32,058 nt of DNA from Streptomyces himastatinicus ATCC 53653 (GTDB lineage: Bacteria; Actinomycetota; Actinomycetes; Streptomycetales; Streptomycetaceae): positions 4,957,826 to 4,989,883 of the forward strand of contig NZ_GG657754.1 of NCBI RefSeq assembly GCF_000158915.1, written 5' to 3'. The translations under genes were made by a program, and so were the position numbers. Below, piece after piece: positions 5,442 through 14,144 of this stretch (the first letter of the stretch is position 1; each line of letters starts with the position of its first letter). The notes under the pieces were generated by a model. That model was given only the letters and a program-made list of their open reading frames with translations. It did not search any database and had not been told where the DNA came from.

Positions 5442-8400
5442 ATGTCCACGACTCCTGCCCCCGCCCTGTCCGCCCTCCTGGAGCGGCTCCCCGAGCTGAT
5501 GCTGCGCGACCAGCAGCGGCTGGGGCGCCGGCTCGACGGCGCCCGCCGGATCCGCAAGCCCGAGGCCCGTACGGCCGTGCTCGGCGAGATCGCCGAGGAC
5601 GTCGAACGGGCGGAAGCGCGGGTCGCGAACCGCCGCGCCGCCGTCCCCGACGTCACCTATCCGGAAGAGCTGCCGGTCAGCCAGAAGAAGGACGACATCC
5701 TCGCGGCCGTCCGCGATCATCAAGTGGTGATCGTCGCGGGCGAGACCGGCTCCGGGAAGACCACGCAGATCCCCAAGATCTGTATGGAGCTGGGCCGCGG
5801 CGTCAAGGGACTGATCGGACATACCCAGCCCCGCCGGATCGCGGCGCGCACCGTGGCCGAGCGCATCGCGGACGAGATCGGGACGCCGCTCGGCGAGTCC
5901 GTCGGCTGGAAGGTCCGCTTCACCGACCAGGTGAGCCCGGACACCCACATCAAGCTGATGACGGACGGCATCCTGCTGGCCGAGATCCAGACCGACCGCG
6001 AGCTGCGCCAGTACGACACGATCATCATCGACGAGGCCCATGAGCGCAGCCTCAACATCGACTTCCTGCTCGGCTATCTGGCCCAGCTCCTCCCCCGCCG
6101 CCCCGACCTCAAGATCGTGATCACCTCCGCGACCATCGACCCGGAGCGCTTCTCCCGCCACTTCGGCGACGCGCCGATCGTCGAGGTCAGCGGGCGTACG
6201 TACCCGGTCGAGGTGCGCTACCGGCCGCTGCTGGAGGAGGGCGGCGAGGACAGCGACCGGGACCAGATCACCGCGATCTGCGACGCGGTGGACGAGCTCC
6301 AGTCCGAGGGTCCCGGCGACATCCTGGTCTTCCTCTCCGGCGAGCGGGAGATCCGCGACACGGCCGACGCGCTGAACAAGAAGCAGCTGCGGTCCACCGA
6401 GGTGCTGCCGCTGTACGCCCGGCTGTCCCACGCCGAGCAGCACCGGGTCTTCCAGAGACACACCGGCCGCCGGATCGTCCTCGCCACGAACGTCGCGGAG
6501 ACCTCGCTGACCGTCCCCGGCATCCGGTACGTGATCGACCCGGGCACCGCCCGGATCTCCCGCTACAGCCATCGCACCAAGGTCCAGCGACTGCCCATCG
6601 AGCCGGTCTCCCAGGCCAGCGCCAACCAGCGCAAGGGCCGCTGCGGCCGGACCAGCGACGGCATCTGCGTCCGGCTGTACTCCGAGGACGACTTCCTCAC
6701 CCGCCCGGAGTTCACGGACGCCGAGATCCTCCGTACCAACCTGGCCTCCGTCATCCTCCAGATGACCGCGGCGGGGCTCGGCGACATCGAGAAGTTCCCG
6801 TTCATCGATCCGCCGGACCGGCGCAACGTCAAGGACGGCGTCCAGCTCCTGGAGGAGCTGCACGCGCTGGACGGCAAGCAGAAGGACCCGCGCAAGCGGC
6901 TCACCCAGATGGGCCGGAAGCTGGCCCAGCTGCCGGTGGACCCGCGGCTGGCCCGGATGGTGCTGGAGGCGGACCGCAACGGCTGCGTCCGCGAGGTCAT
7001 GGTGATCGCGGCGGCGCTGTCCATCCAGGACCCGCGCGAGCGCCCCTCCGACAAGCAGCAGCAGGCGGATCAGCAGCACGCCCGGTTCAAGGACGAGTCG
7101 AGCGACTTCCTGGCCTTCCTCAACCTGTGGAAATACATCCGGGAGCGGCAGAAGGAGCTGTCCTCGTCCGCGTTCCGCCGCATGTGCCGCAATGAGTACC
7201 TGAACTACCTGCGCATACGCGAGTGGCAGGACATCTACAGCCAGCTGCGCACGGTCGCCAAGACCATGGACATCCAGCTGTCCGAGCAGGATGCGGCGCC
7301 GGACCATGTCCATCAGTCGCTGCTGTCCGGGCTGCTCTCTCACGTGGGCCTGAAAGACACCGAGAAGAACGAATACCTCGGCGCGCGCAGCGCCAAGTTC
7401 GCCGTCTTCCCCGGGTCGGCGCTGTTCAAGAAGCCGCCGCGCTGGGTGATGTCGGCGGAGCTGGTCGAGACGTCCCGGCTGTGGGCGCGGGTCAACGCGA
7501 AGGTCGAGCCGGAGTGGATCGAGCCGCTGGCCCAGCACCTGGTCAAGCGCACCTACAGCGAGCCGCACTGGGAGCAGAAGCAGGCGGCGGTGATGGCGTA
7601 CGAACGGGTCACGCTGTACGGCGTGCCGATCGTCGCCCAGCGGAAGGTCAACTACGGCCGGATCGACCCGGAGACCAGCCGTGACCTGTTCATCCGCAAC
7701 GCCCTGGTCGAGGGCGACTGGCGCACCCACCACCAGTTCTTCCACGACAACCGGAAGCTGCTGGGCGAGGTGGAGGAGCTGGAGCACCGCGCCCGGCGCC
7801 GCGACATCCTGGTGGACGACGAGACGCTGTTCGACTTCTACGACCAGCGCATCCCGGAGCACGTGGTGTCGGGTGCGCACTTCGACTCCTGGTGGAAGCA
7901 CAAGCGCAGGGACGAGCCGGAGCTTCTCAACTTCGAGAAGTCGATGCTCATCAACGAGCGGGCGCAGGGCGTCTCCAAGGACGCGTATCCGGACTCCTGG
8001 CGCCAGGGGAAGCTCAAGTTCAGGGTGACGTACCAGTTCGAGCCGGGGGCGGACGCGGACGGCGTGACCGTCCACATCCCGCTCCAGGTGCTCAACCAGG
8101 TCACCCCGGACGGCTTCGACTGGCAGATCCCGGGGCTGCGCGAGGACCTGGTCACCGAGCTGATCCGGTCGCTGCCCAAGCCGGTGCGCCGCCACTACGT
8201 CCCGGCGCCGAACTACGCCCAGCGCTTCCTGGACGGCGCCGTGCCGCTCCAGGAGCCGCTGACGGCCGCGCTGGGCCGGGAGCTGCACCGGATGGTGGGG
8301 GTGCGGATCGAACCGGAGGACTGGGACCCGGCCAAGGTCCCCGACCATCTGAAGATCACCTTCCGGGTGATCGACGAACGGCGCCGCAAGCTCGCCGAGG

Positions 8401-9368
8401 ACAAGGACCTGGAGGCGCTCAAGCAGCGGCTGAAGCCGAAGACCCGGGCCGCGATCTCCAAGGCGTTCGAGTCCTCGAAGGAGTCCGCCGGCATCGAGCA
8501 GCGCGGCGGGCTGACCTCGTGGACGGTCGGCTCCCTGCCGCGCACCTTCGAGACCCGCCGCGGCGGCCAGCCGGTCAAGGCGTATCCGGCGCTGGTGGAC
8601 GAGGGCGCGTCGGTGGCGCTGCGGCTCTTCGACACCGAGCCCGAGCAGCGGCAGGCGATGTGGCGGGGCACCCGGCGGCTGATCCTGCTCCAGTTGCCCT
8701 CCAACCCGGCGAAGTTCGCCCAGGGGAAGCTGACCAACCAGGCCAAGCTGGCGCTCTCCAGCAGCCCGCACGGCAGCATCGCTGCGCTCTTCGAGGACTG
8801 CGTCTCCGCGGCCGCCGACCGGCTCGTCGCGGCGCGCGGCGGCCCGGTGTGGGACGAGGAATCGTTCCGCAAGCTCTTCGACGCGGTACGGGCCGACATC
8901 GCGGACGCCACGCTGGACACCGTCCGGAAGGTCCAGGAGGTGCTGGCGGCCTGGCAGTCGTGCGAGCGCCGGCTGAAGGGCATCAAGAGCCCGGTGCTGC
9001 TGCCGTCCCTCACGGACGTCCGGGAGCAGCTCTCGGAGCTGATGAAGCCGGGCTTCGTGACCGCGCACGGCGTACGCCGCCTCCCGGACCTCATGCGCTA
9101 TCTGGTGGCCGTGGACCGGCGGCTCCAGCAGCTCCCCACCAACGCCGAGCGGGACCGCACCCGGATGGCGAAGGTGAAGGAGATGCGGGACGAGTACGCC
9201 TGGCTGCTGGAGCAGTTCCCGGCGGGCCGCCCGGTGCCCGCGGAGGCGCTGGAGATCCGCTGGATGATCGAGGAGCTGCGGGTCAGCTACTTCGCGCACG
9301 CCCTGGGCACGGCCTATCCGGTCTCCGACAAGCGCATCGTAAAGGCCATCGACGCGGTGGTTCCGTAG
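5442..9368 (+). CDS. hrpA: ATP-dependent RNA helicase HrpA (DEAH box)
   Basis: A 1308-residue DEAH/RHA helicase, matching the length of E. coli HrpA (about 1300 residues). It has Walker A GETGSGKT at 100-107, the DEAH box at 197-200, motif III SAT near 228, and motif VI QRKGRCGR at 396-403. The helicase-associated and OB-fold domains follow, then the long HrpA-specific C-terminal region (DUF3418). HrpA uses ATP to remodel RNA and, in E. coli, resolves stalled or collided ribosomes. ATG 5442 is preceded by a modest GAGGTGAG 16 bases away and GGGA nearer. The gene is transcribed alone. A tRNA-Asp gene follows with its own promoter. Confidence 0.96.
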   Translation: MSTTPAPALSALLERLPELMLRDQQRLGRRLDGARRIRKPEARTAVLGEIAEDVERAEARVANRRAAVPDVTYPEELPVSQKKDDILAAVRDHQVVIVAGETGSGKTTQIPKICMELGRGVKGLIGHTQPRRIAARTVAERIADEIGTPLGESVGWKVRFTDQVSPDTHIKLMTDGILLAEIQTDRELRQYDTIIIDEAHERSLNIDFLLGYLAQLLPRRPDLKIVITSATIDPERFSRHFGDAPIVEVSGRTYPVEVRYRPLLEEGGEDSDRDQITAICDAVDELQSEGPGDILVFLSGEREIRDTADALNKKQLRSTEVLPLYARLSHAEQHRVFQRHTGRRIVLATNVAETSLTVPGIRYVIDPGTARISRYSHRTKVQRLPIEPVSQASANQRKGRCGRTSDGICVRLYSEDDFLTRPEFTDAEILRTNLASVILQMTAAGLGDIEKFPFIDPPDRRNVKDGVQLLEELHALDGKQKDPRKRLTQMGRKLAQLPVDPRLARMVLEADRNGCVREVMVIAAALSIQDPRERPSDKQQQADQQHARFKDESSDFLAFLNLWKYIRERQKELSSSAFRRMCRNEYLNYLRIREWQDIYSQLRTVAKTMDIQLSEQDAAPDHVHQSLLSGLLSHVGLKDTEKNEYLGARSAKFAVFPGSALFKKPPRWVMSAELVETSRLWARVNAKVEPEWIEPLAQHLVKRTYSEPHWEQKQAAVMAYERVTLYGVPIVAQRKVNYGRIDPETSRDLFIRNALVEGDWRTHHQFFHDNRKLLGEVEELEHRARRRDILVDDETLFDFYDQRIPEHVVSGAHFDSWWKHKRRDEPELLNFEKSMLINERAQGVSKDAYPDSWRQGKLKFRVTYQFEPGADADGVTVHIPLQVLNQVTPDGFDWQIPGLREDLVTELIRSLPKPVRRHYVPAPNYAQRFLDGAVPLQEPLTAALGRELHRMVGVRIEPEDWDPAKVPDHLKITFRVIDERRRKLAEDKDLEALKQRLKPKTRAAISKAFESSKESAGIEQRGGLTSWTVGSLPRTFETRRGGQPVKAYPALVDEGASVALRLFDTEPEQRQAMWRGTRRLILLQLPSNPAKFAQGKLTNQAKLALSSSPHGSIAALFEDCVSAAADRLVAARGGPVWDEESFRKLFDAVRADIADATLDTVRKVQEVLAAWQSCERRLKGIKSPVLLPSLTDVREQLSELMKPGFVTAHGVRRLPDLMRYLVAVDRRLQQLPTNAERDRTRMAKVKEMRDEYAWLLEQFPAGRPVPAEALEIRWMIEELRVSYFAHALGTAYPVSDKRIVKAIDAVVP

Positions 9369-9441
9369 CTGCTCTCCCGGCCTCCGGCACCGCCGGACAG
9401 GCCGGGCGGGCGCGAGTTCGACCGCACCCCCTGACCTGCTG

Positions 9442-9447
9442 TAGAGT
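9442..9447 (+). promoter_or_regulatory. -10 box (TAGAGT) of tRNA-Asp
   Basis: TAGAGT lies 57 bp before the tRNA. A weak -35 candidate, TTCGAC at about 9417-9422, lies 19 bp upstream of it. Confidence 0.55.
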
Positions 9448-9504
9448 CTGTGACGCACCACAGCGAAGCACACAGCGCAACACAGGCTGTGGGGCGTCAC
9501 TGAT

Positions 9505-9579
9505 GGTCCTGTGGAGCAGTTTGGAGTGCTCGCCACCCTGTCAAGGTGGAGGCCGCGGGTTCAAATCCCGTCAGGACCG
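9505..9579 (+). tRNA. tRNA-Asp (anticodon GTC)
   Basis: A canonical 75-nt cloverleaf: acceptor GGTCCTG/CAGGACC, D-stem GAGC/GCTC with GG in the loop, anticodon stem CCACC/GGTGG with loop CTGTCAA (GTC), T-loop TTCAAAT, discriminator G73. CCA is not encoded. It has normal GTTC T-arm bases, unlike the atypical tRNAs elsewhere in the window. Confidence 0.97.
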
Positions 9580-9588
9580 CAGAACAGC

Positions 9589-9622
9589 GAAGGCCCGGAT
9601 CCGCACAAGGATCCGGGCCTTC
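9589..9622 (+). terminator. Terminator hairpin after tRNA-Asp
   Basis: GAAGGCCCGGATCC and GGATCCGGGCCTTC pair perfectly (14 bp) around the loop GCACAA. Only a weak T tract follows. Confidence 0.8.
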
Positions 9623-9700
9623 GGTCGTCTTGACGGCGGCCCGCACCCGGCGGTACCCAGACTAAAAGGTGGCGTGGGGGTGGCCGGGAGGTGCGGGCAC

Positions 9701-9937
9701 ATGACGACGACCGCGAAACATGAGACCAGGGCGCTCCTGAGGGCCCATCTGGCGGCCGCCTCGGGCTACCGCCACTTCACCCGGCACTGCCCGGTCTGCC
9801 ATCGGTTGCTGCGGCTGGCGATGGAGCCCGCGCCGCCCGCGGAGCAGGCGCCCGCCGGGCCGTCGGCCGGGTCATCGGCTGGGTCATCGGCCGGGGAGGC
9901 TCCACCGGCGGACTCCGACGGATCATCAACTCAGTAA
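9701..9937 (+). CDS. Small conserved protein with HCPVCH motif (DUF6274-like)
   Basis: A 78-residue protein. The first 43 residues look conserved and basic (TRALLRAHLAAASGYRHFTR), followed by HCPVCHRLLRLAMEP. The CPxC pair flanked by His could bind zinc or act in redox chemistry. The C-terminal half is low complexity, with tandem GSSA units encoded by a short DNA repeat (about 9862-9893). ATG 9701 has GGGAGG upstream. It resembles small Streptomyces proteins that I recall as DUF6274; that name is from memory. Function unknown. Confidence 0.75.
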   Translation: MTTTAKHETRALLRAHLAAASGYRHFTRHCPVCHRLLRLAMEPAPPAEQAPAGPSAGSSAGSSAGEAPPADSDGSSTQ

Positions 9938-10195
9938 GCCCTTACCGCAGTTCCGGGGAAATCGACAAGCGTTGAACTGTGTGACGGGAGTCACCGGTTA
10001 CGATCCGAGAGTGGGGTAACTTACACCCGCCTCACAACAGGTCAATTTAATATGTGCAATTGCACCCTCTGTCCGGGCCGTTCCCGGACCACCTGACCGC
10101 CCCCTGTCCCCTACCCCTCGCGGGCCGTCAAGACGCTCCTCAGCCCCGTCCGGATCCGCCCCGAACACCCGGTGGGCGGCCCGTCACGCGGGCAT
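9938..10195. other. Intergenic region between the small CPxC protein and the bldC terminator
   Basis: No gene was seen. It contains an unusually AT-rich island (10041-10066) with the perfect 12-bp palindrome GTGCAATTGCAC at 10054-10065. A second AATT lies ten bases before the one in the palindrome. Together with 10236-10350, this leaves about 300 bp with no coding capacity. Confidence 0.6.
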
Positions 10196-10235
10196 AAAAA
10201 AGATCGCGCTGGACCCGGCGGAGTCCAGCGCGATC
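10196..10235 (-). terminator. Terminator of bldC (minus strand)
   Basis: Read on the minus strand, GATCGCGCTGGA and TCCAGCGCGATC form a 12-bp stem with a 10-nt loop, followed by TTTTTT. It lies about 115 bp beyond the bldC stop, giving a moderately long 3' untranslated region. Confidence 0.9.
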
Positions 10236-10350
10236 GACGACGCACCCATGTCGAGCGGTGATGGCCTGTTGGGGCAGGCACCCGTCGTGGTGGAGCCATA
10301 CAGGCGAAAGCCGGGCTGGGGGGCCCGGAAATGCCCGGTTATGCGGTTGT

Positions 10351-10557
10351 TCAGGCCTCGCTGCGCTGCTGCGGGATGCCCGCCAGAAGCGCACGGACCT
10401 CCGCTTCGCGGTAGCGCCGGTGCCCTCCGAGCGTGCGGATGGACGTGAGCTTGCCAGCCTTGGCCCAGCGCGTGACCGTCTTCGGGTCCACACGGAACAT
10501 GGTGGCAACCTCAGCCGGGGTCAGCAGCGGCTCGGCATCAGGGGTGCGAGCGGTCAT
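10351..10557 (-). CDS. bldC: Developmental regulator BldC (MerR-like)
   Basis: A 68-residue single-domain MerR-like DNA-binding protein. LLTPAEVATMFRVDPKTVTR is the helix-turn-helix, and LGGHRRYREAEVRALL holds the wing and last helix. The sequence is that of BldC (SCO4091 in S. coelicolor, from memory), which controls entry into development and binds AT-rich direct repeats cooperatively without a dimerisation domain. ATG 10557 has a strong GAGGAGG eight bases upstream. Neighbours (HrpA and tRNA-Asp on one side, valine dehydrogenase on the other) match the conserved Streptomyces location. A GAACC/GGTTC inverted repeat lies 23 bp upstream of the start. Confidence 0.97.
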   Translation of the reverse strand: MTARTPDAEPLLTPAEVATMFRVDPKTVTRWAKAGKLTSIRTLGGHRRYREAEVRALLAGIPQQRSEA

Positions 10558-11108
10558 GAGCGGCCTCCTCGGGAGAACCGAACCATCACGGTTCTTTCCT
10601 CTAAATTCTGCACCTTGACCCACGTTGCCCGAAATGGCGGACGCGGGCCGAGTCGGTTATAGGACGAACGGCTTGTCCTCGGCACTACAACTACACCATC
10701 TGTCCAGCCCCGTCGGCCAAACCGATGGAATTGCCCTCTCAGGTGTCCAACCTCGACGGAAGCCGATGGACCATGTCATAGCGGACAGTCACGCGGCCGT
10801 GACGATCAGTCACAACAGGATCAGGGGTATCAGATCCGTCAAGGAGTGCAATACCGATGAATCCGCCCATACTTGGGCGGAAGGAGAACTTCCCGGACTC
10901 CTTGTCCTATTTTGACACGAGGATGGGGGATTGCCGCAAGACCCGAAGTCAGTGCTTTAGATCACCATTGACGTAATGGCCCGGATCGGGACCTACGTCC
11001 CCCCGCTCCGGCTCTGACGCGCCCGGCCGCCCGATGGATCCGCTTTCCCTGGATGTTCCCCGGATGCTCCCCGGATCTTCCCCGGACCTTCACCGGCCGC
11101 GGCCCGCC
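10558..11108. promoter_or_regulatory. Long bldC upstream region
   Basis: About 550 bp without a convincing gene; the one longer open stretch on the plus strand has poor codon bias. It is notably less GC-rich than the genes around it. Visible elements are the inverted repeat GAACC-N5-GGTTC (10580-10594), GTCACG-N4-CGTGAC (10788-10803) with a further half-site GTCAC at 10809-10813, and an 11-bp tandem repeat at 11045-11099. A long regulated leader or several promoters for bldC are likely, but no start point can be assigned. Confidence 0.55.
11045..11099. repeat. 11-bp imperfect tandem repeat, five units
   Basis: The units are TTCCCTGGATG, TTCCCCGGATG, CTCCCCGGATC, TTCCCCGGACC and TTCACCGGCCG. 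They lie ten bases past the stop of the minus-strand gene at 11109, in non-coding DNA. Confidence 0.8.
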
Positions 11109-11945
11109 TCAGCTGGCGTTCTGCCGGCCCCGGACCTCGCTCCAGCGATCGGTCAGCCGCTCGTACGCGCTGCCCGCGCGTTCCCCGTCCCCGTCCCTCA
11201 GTGCCGCAAGCCCTTCCGCCACATCCGCCGCCGAGCGGTCGTCCTCCAGCTGCCCGGCGGGCAGCACGTGCACCAGACCGCCGTAGTCCAGCTCGACCAG
11301 CGACCGAGGATGGAATTCCTCGAGCCACCGGCCCACGTCCACCAGGCCGTCGATGAGCGGGCCCTCGCCGAGAGCCTCCTTGAGCACCTTAAGCCCGCGC
11401 GCGACCCGCCTCCTGGCCTGGACCATCGGGGTGCGGTAACGCAGGATGAGGCCCTCGTCACCCTTGGTGTACTCGCGCTCCTCGTCCGCGAAGAGCACGA
11501 ACCAGCGGACCGGGACGTGCCAGGTCGCCGAGCGGATCCACGGCCGGGCGTCCGGGTTGCGCTCCAGCCACTGCTCGTAGTCCGAGGCGGCCTGCCGGCG
11601 CACCACGGGGGGCAGCGCGGCGTCCAGGAGGGGGCCGGGAAGGCGCTCGGGCAGCTCTTCCAGGGCCAACCAGCCGCGCAGCCGCGTCCGCCACGGACAG
11701 ACGCATGTGACGCCGTCCACGACCGCCACAAAGGCGTCCGCGCTCTCGTGCACCGGAACCGGCACCGGCGGCACCGGCAGCAGGTCGGCGAGCGAGCGCC
11801 GCAGCTCGTCCTGGGCGCCGGGGAGGTCGTCGCGCTTGGCATAGGTCGCCCAGTGCGTGCGCTCCGGCTCAGGAAAAGCGGCCAATGGCTCGTAGACACG
11901 GAGATACGCCGCATACGGGACAATCACCGAAGACGCCAAGGTCAC
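11109..11945 (-). CDS. Conserved hypothetical protein
   Basis: A 278-residue protein that I recognise only as conserved beside valine dehydrogenase in Streptomyces. It has no signal peptide, membrane segment or recognisable catalytic motif. It is rich in Trp, Arg and acidic residues ([38 protein letters not shown]), suggesting a soluble globular protein. GTG 11945 is chosen because GGGAG precedes it by six bases. It is divergent from vdh, with a shared promoter region of about 190 bp. Function unknown. Confidence 0.8.
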   Translation of the reverse strand: MTLASSVIVPYAAYLRVYEPLAAFPEPERTHWATYAKRDDLPGAQDELRRSLADLLPVPPVPVPVHESADAFVAVVDGVTCVCPWRTRLRGWLALEELPERLPGPLLDAALPPVVRRQAASDYEQWLERNPDARPWIRSATWHVPVRWFVLFADEEREYTKGDEGLILRYRTPMVQARRRVARGLKVLKEALGEGPLIDGLVDVGRWLEEFHPRSLVELDYGGLVHVLPAGQLEDDRSAADVAEGLAALRDGDGERAGSAYERLTDRWSEVRGRQNAS

Positions 11946-12135
11946 ACGCGCTCCCTCAAGGCCGATACCACCGCCAGGAGTTGCCTACCCCCTGCTCACG
12001 GCATCGTCCCACGACCACCAGGCGGACTCGGCGGGGACATGGCCGCTCCCGCGCCCTCCCAGGGCTTACGCTCGTGCCCACCGGCCCTCCCCACCAGCAC
12101 GGAGGGCGCCTTACCGACCTATGGGAGTCACCACC

Positions 12136-13278
12136 GTGACCGACGTACGTCACACCGTCAGCGTCGACGGTCCGACGGAGAGTCGCGTGCCGAACCCTCT
12201 CTCACCCCTGTCGATACTGTTCCGCACCGATCTGGGCGGCCATGAGCAGGTCCTGCTGTGCCAGGACCGGGAGAGCGGCCTGAAGGCCGTCATCGCGATC
12301 CACTCGACCGCCCTGGGCCCCGCGCTCGGCGGCACCCGTTTCCACGCCTACAGCGCCGAGGAGCACCCCGAGGAAGCGGCGGTCCTCGACGCGCTCAACC
12401 TGGCCCGCGGCATGTCCTACAAGAACGCTCTGGCCGGGCTCGACCACGGCGGCGGCAAGGCCGTGATCCTCGGCGACCCCGAAGAGATCAAGACCGAAGC
12501 GCTGCTGCTCGCCTACGGCCGTTTCGTCGCCTCTCTCGGCGGCCGCTACGTCACCGCCTGCGACGTGGGCACCTACGTCGCCGATATGGACGTGGTCGCC
12601 CGCGAGTGCCCCTGGACCACCGGCCGCTCCCCCGAGAACGGCGGCGCCGGCGACTCCTCGGTGCTGACCGCCTACGGCGTCTTCCAGGGCATGCGGGCCA
12701 GCGCCCAGGCTTCCTGGGGCGCCCCCACGCTGCGCGGCCGCCGGGTCGGGATCGCGGGCGTCGGCAAGGTCGGCCACCACCTGGTGGAGCATCTGCTGGA
12801 GGACGGCGCCGAGGTCGTCGTCACCGATGTGCGCGCCGAGTCGGTCGACCGGGTGCTCGCCCGCCACCCCCGGATCGAGGCGGTCCGGGACACCGGTGCG
12901 CTGATCCGCGCGGACCTCGACGTGTACGCGCCGTGCGCGCTCGGCGGCGCGCTGGACGACGACACGGTGCCCGCCCTGACCGCGAAGGTGGTGTGCGGCG
13001 CAGCCAACAACCAGCTCGCCCACCCGGGCGTCGAGAAGGACCTCGCCGACCGCGGGATCCTCTACGCGCCGGACTACGTGGTGAACGCGGGCGGGGTGAT
13101 CCAGGTCGCGGACGAACTCCACGGGTTCGACTTCGAGCGGGCCAAGGCCAAGGCGTCAAAGATCTTTGACACGACTTTGGCCATTTTTGATCGGGCCCGG
13201 ACCGATGGCATTCCGCCCGCGGCCGCCGCCGACCGGCTCGCCGAGCACCGGATGGCGGAGGGCCACGACGCCGCATGA
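12136..13278 (+). CDS. vdh: Valine (branched-chain amino acid) dehydrogenase
   Basis: A 380-residue Glu/Leu/Phe/Val dehydrogenase. It oxidatively deaminates valine, leucine and isoleucine with NAD+, the first step of branched-chain catabolism that feeds acyl-CoA precursors for fatty acid and polyketide synthesis. Visible are [28 protein letters not shown] (substrate and catalytic lysines), the NAD-binding loop GVGKVG and the conserved GAANNQLA and [20 protein letters not shown] 12136 is preferred because GGGAG lies eight bases upstream; ATG 12121 has no ribosome-binding site. The N-terminus is about 15 residues longer than the S. coelicolor enzyme as I remember it. The gene is monocistronic, followed by a hairpin. 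Confidence 0.95.
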   Translation: MTDVRHTVSVDGPTESRVPNPLSPLSILFRTDLGGHEQVLLCQDRESGLKAVIAIHSTALGPALGGTRFHAYSAEEHPEEAAVLDALNLARGMSYKNALAGLDHGGGKAVILGDPEEIKTEALLLAYGRFVASLGGRYVTACDVGTYVADMDVVARECPWTTGRSPENGGAGDSSVLTAYGVFQGMRASAQASWGAPTLRGRRVGIAGVGKVGHHLVEHLLEDGAEVVVTDVRAESVDRVLARHPRIEAVRDTGALIRADLDVYAPCALGGALDDDTVPALTAKVVCGAANNQLAHPGVEKDLADRGILYAPDYVVNAGGVIQVADELHGFDFERAKAKASKIFDTTLAIFDRARTDGIPPAAAADRLAEHRMAEGHDAA

Positions 13279-13745
13279 GTGTCATCTGAGTGCCGCCTGA
13301 GCACTGCCTGAGCGACGCCCGCGGGACACCCGGGCGTCGCTCATGCGTCGCTCGACCGACGCCGGAACGGCCCCGGGCCGACGCCGGACCGACCCCGGAT
13401 CGACGCGGAGAGCGCCCGCGACAGGCCGTTCGGGGGGCCGGAAACACCCTCCGGAGCGGGCCGTACCTGCCGGTATGGGGCACCTCGGCGAGAGATCCCT
13501 CACCACCCGTCGGCGGGTCGGCCCCGGAGACAGGTTAAAATCGCAGCTGACCAGCGAGGACGGGGCGCCTCGCGGGTTCTGCCTCGTGGCACGTCGTGTG
13601 GGCGACGTACCGTATGGCCACAGAAGCAGGTACCGTTGAAGCCCTACGGACCGGTCTCTCTTAGGGGAGTCCGCTCCGATTCATGAACGTGAACGCGTGT
13701 CAAGACTCTGGGGCCGTCGAGCCCCGTCGTTGAGGGGGTCGAGCC
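13279..13745. other. 467-bp region between vdh and the DUF3073 gene
   Basis: No gene was seen. It contains a terminator-like hairpin at 13310-13342, a stretch rich in CGACGCCGGA-type sequence (13350-13400), and near the downstream gene the palindrome TTCATGAA (about 13680-13687) and the hairpin GGGGC-N6-GCCCC (about 13711-13726). The last 100 bp are probably the leader of the DUF3073 gene. Confidence 0.5.
13310..13342 (+). terminator. Hairpin after vdh
   Basis: GAGCGACGCCCG and CGGGCGTCGCTC pair over 12 bp around a 9-nt loop. There is no T tract. It lies 32 bp beyond the vdh stop. Confidence 0.65.
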
Positions 13746-14006
13746 ATGGGGCGCGGCCGGGCCAAGGCCAAGCAGACGAAGGTCGCCCGCCAGCTGAAGT
13801 ACAACAGCGGCGGGACGGACCTCTCACGCCTGGCCGAGGAGCTGGGCGCATCGCCGACGTCGAACCAGCCGCCGAATGGCGAGCCGTTCGAGGATGACGA
13901 TGAGCTGGACGATGACCCGTACGCACAGTACGCGGATCTGTACAACGACGATGACGACGAGGACGACGACCGGTCGGACCCGTCCGCGCAACGTCGCCGC
14001 GCCTGA
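13746..14006 (+). CDS. DUF3073 family small protein
   Basis: An 86-residue actinobacterial protein. A basic N-terminus (GRGRAKAKQTKVARQLKYNS) is followed by a strongly acidic tail with two Asp/Glu runs (EDDDELDDDPYAQYADLYND and DDDEDDD). The bipartite charge suggests nucleic acid or ribosome contact, but the function is unknown. ATG 13746 has GAGGGGG upstream. It converges on purM, with a good terminator between the genes. Confidence 0.88.
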   Translation: MGRGRAKAKQTKVARQLKYNSGGTDLSRLAEELGASPTSNQPPNGEPFEDDDELDDDPYAQYADLYNDDDDEDDDRSDPSAQRRRA

Positions 14007-14070
14007 ACGTGCATCCCCGCATCCGCGGGGCTGATCCACGTTCCGGGCGCTCGGCTTTCGCCGCACCTCC

Positions 14071-14105
14071 GCCGGTCCGGGGCCACCCGCCTCGGACCGG
14101 CTTTT
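14071..14105 (+). terminator. Terminator after the DUF3073 gene
   Basis: GCCGGTCCG and CGGACCGGC (9 bp) enclose a 13-nt loop and are followed by TTTT. An earlier hairpin, CCCCGC-ATCC-GCGGGG (about 14022-14037) inside ACGTG/CACGT arms, lies between the stop and this terminator. Confidence 0.8.
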
Positions 14106-14144
14106 GTGCTGTCCGCGCGCCGGACGCACCGGGCGCGGCCGGCC

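Noticed and set aside
5244..9536. A 1430-codon open frame on the minus strand opposite hrpA
   Set aside because: It is a mirror of hrpA codon bias in a high-GC genome. The product is low-complexity Arg/Leu/Gly-rich sequence with no domain, while the plus strand encodes a complete HrpA.
9862..9893. Short DNA repeat as a CRISPR or minisatellite
   Set aside because: Only about three 12-bp units, in frame, encoding GSSA in a protein tail.
10625..10915. 96-codon open frame upstream of bldC
   Set aside because: Poor third-position GC, no convincing ribosome-binding site and no recognisable motif; the region looks like promoter DNA.
12121..12135. ATG 12121 as the start of vdh
   Set aside because: It lacks a ribosome-binding site, whereas GTG 12136 has GGGAG at good spacing, formed by the bases just after that ATG.
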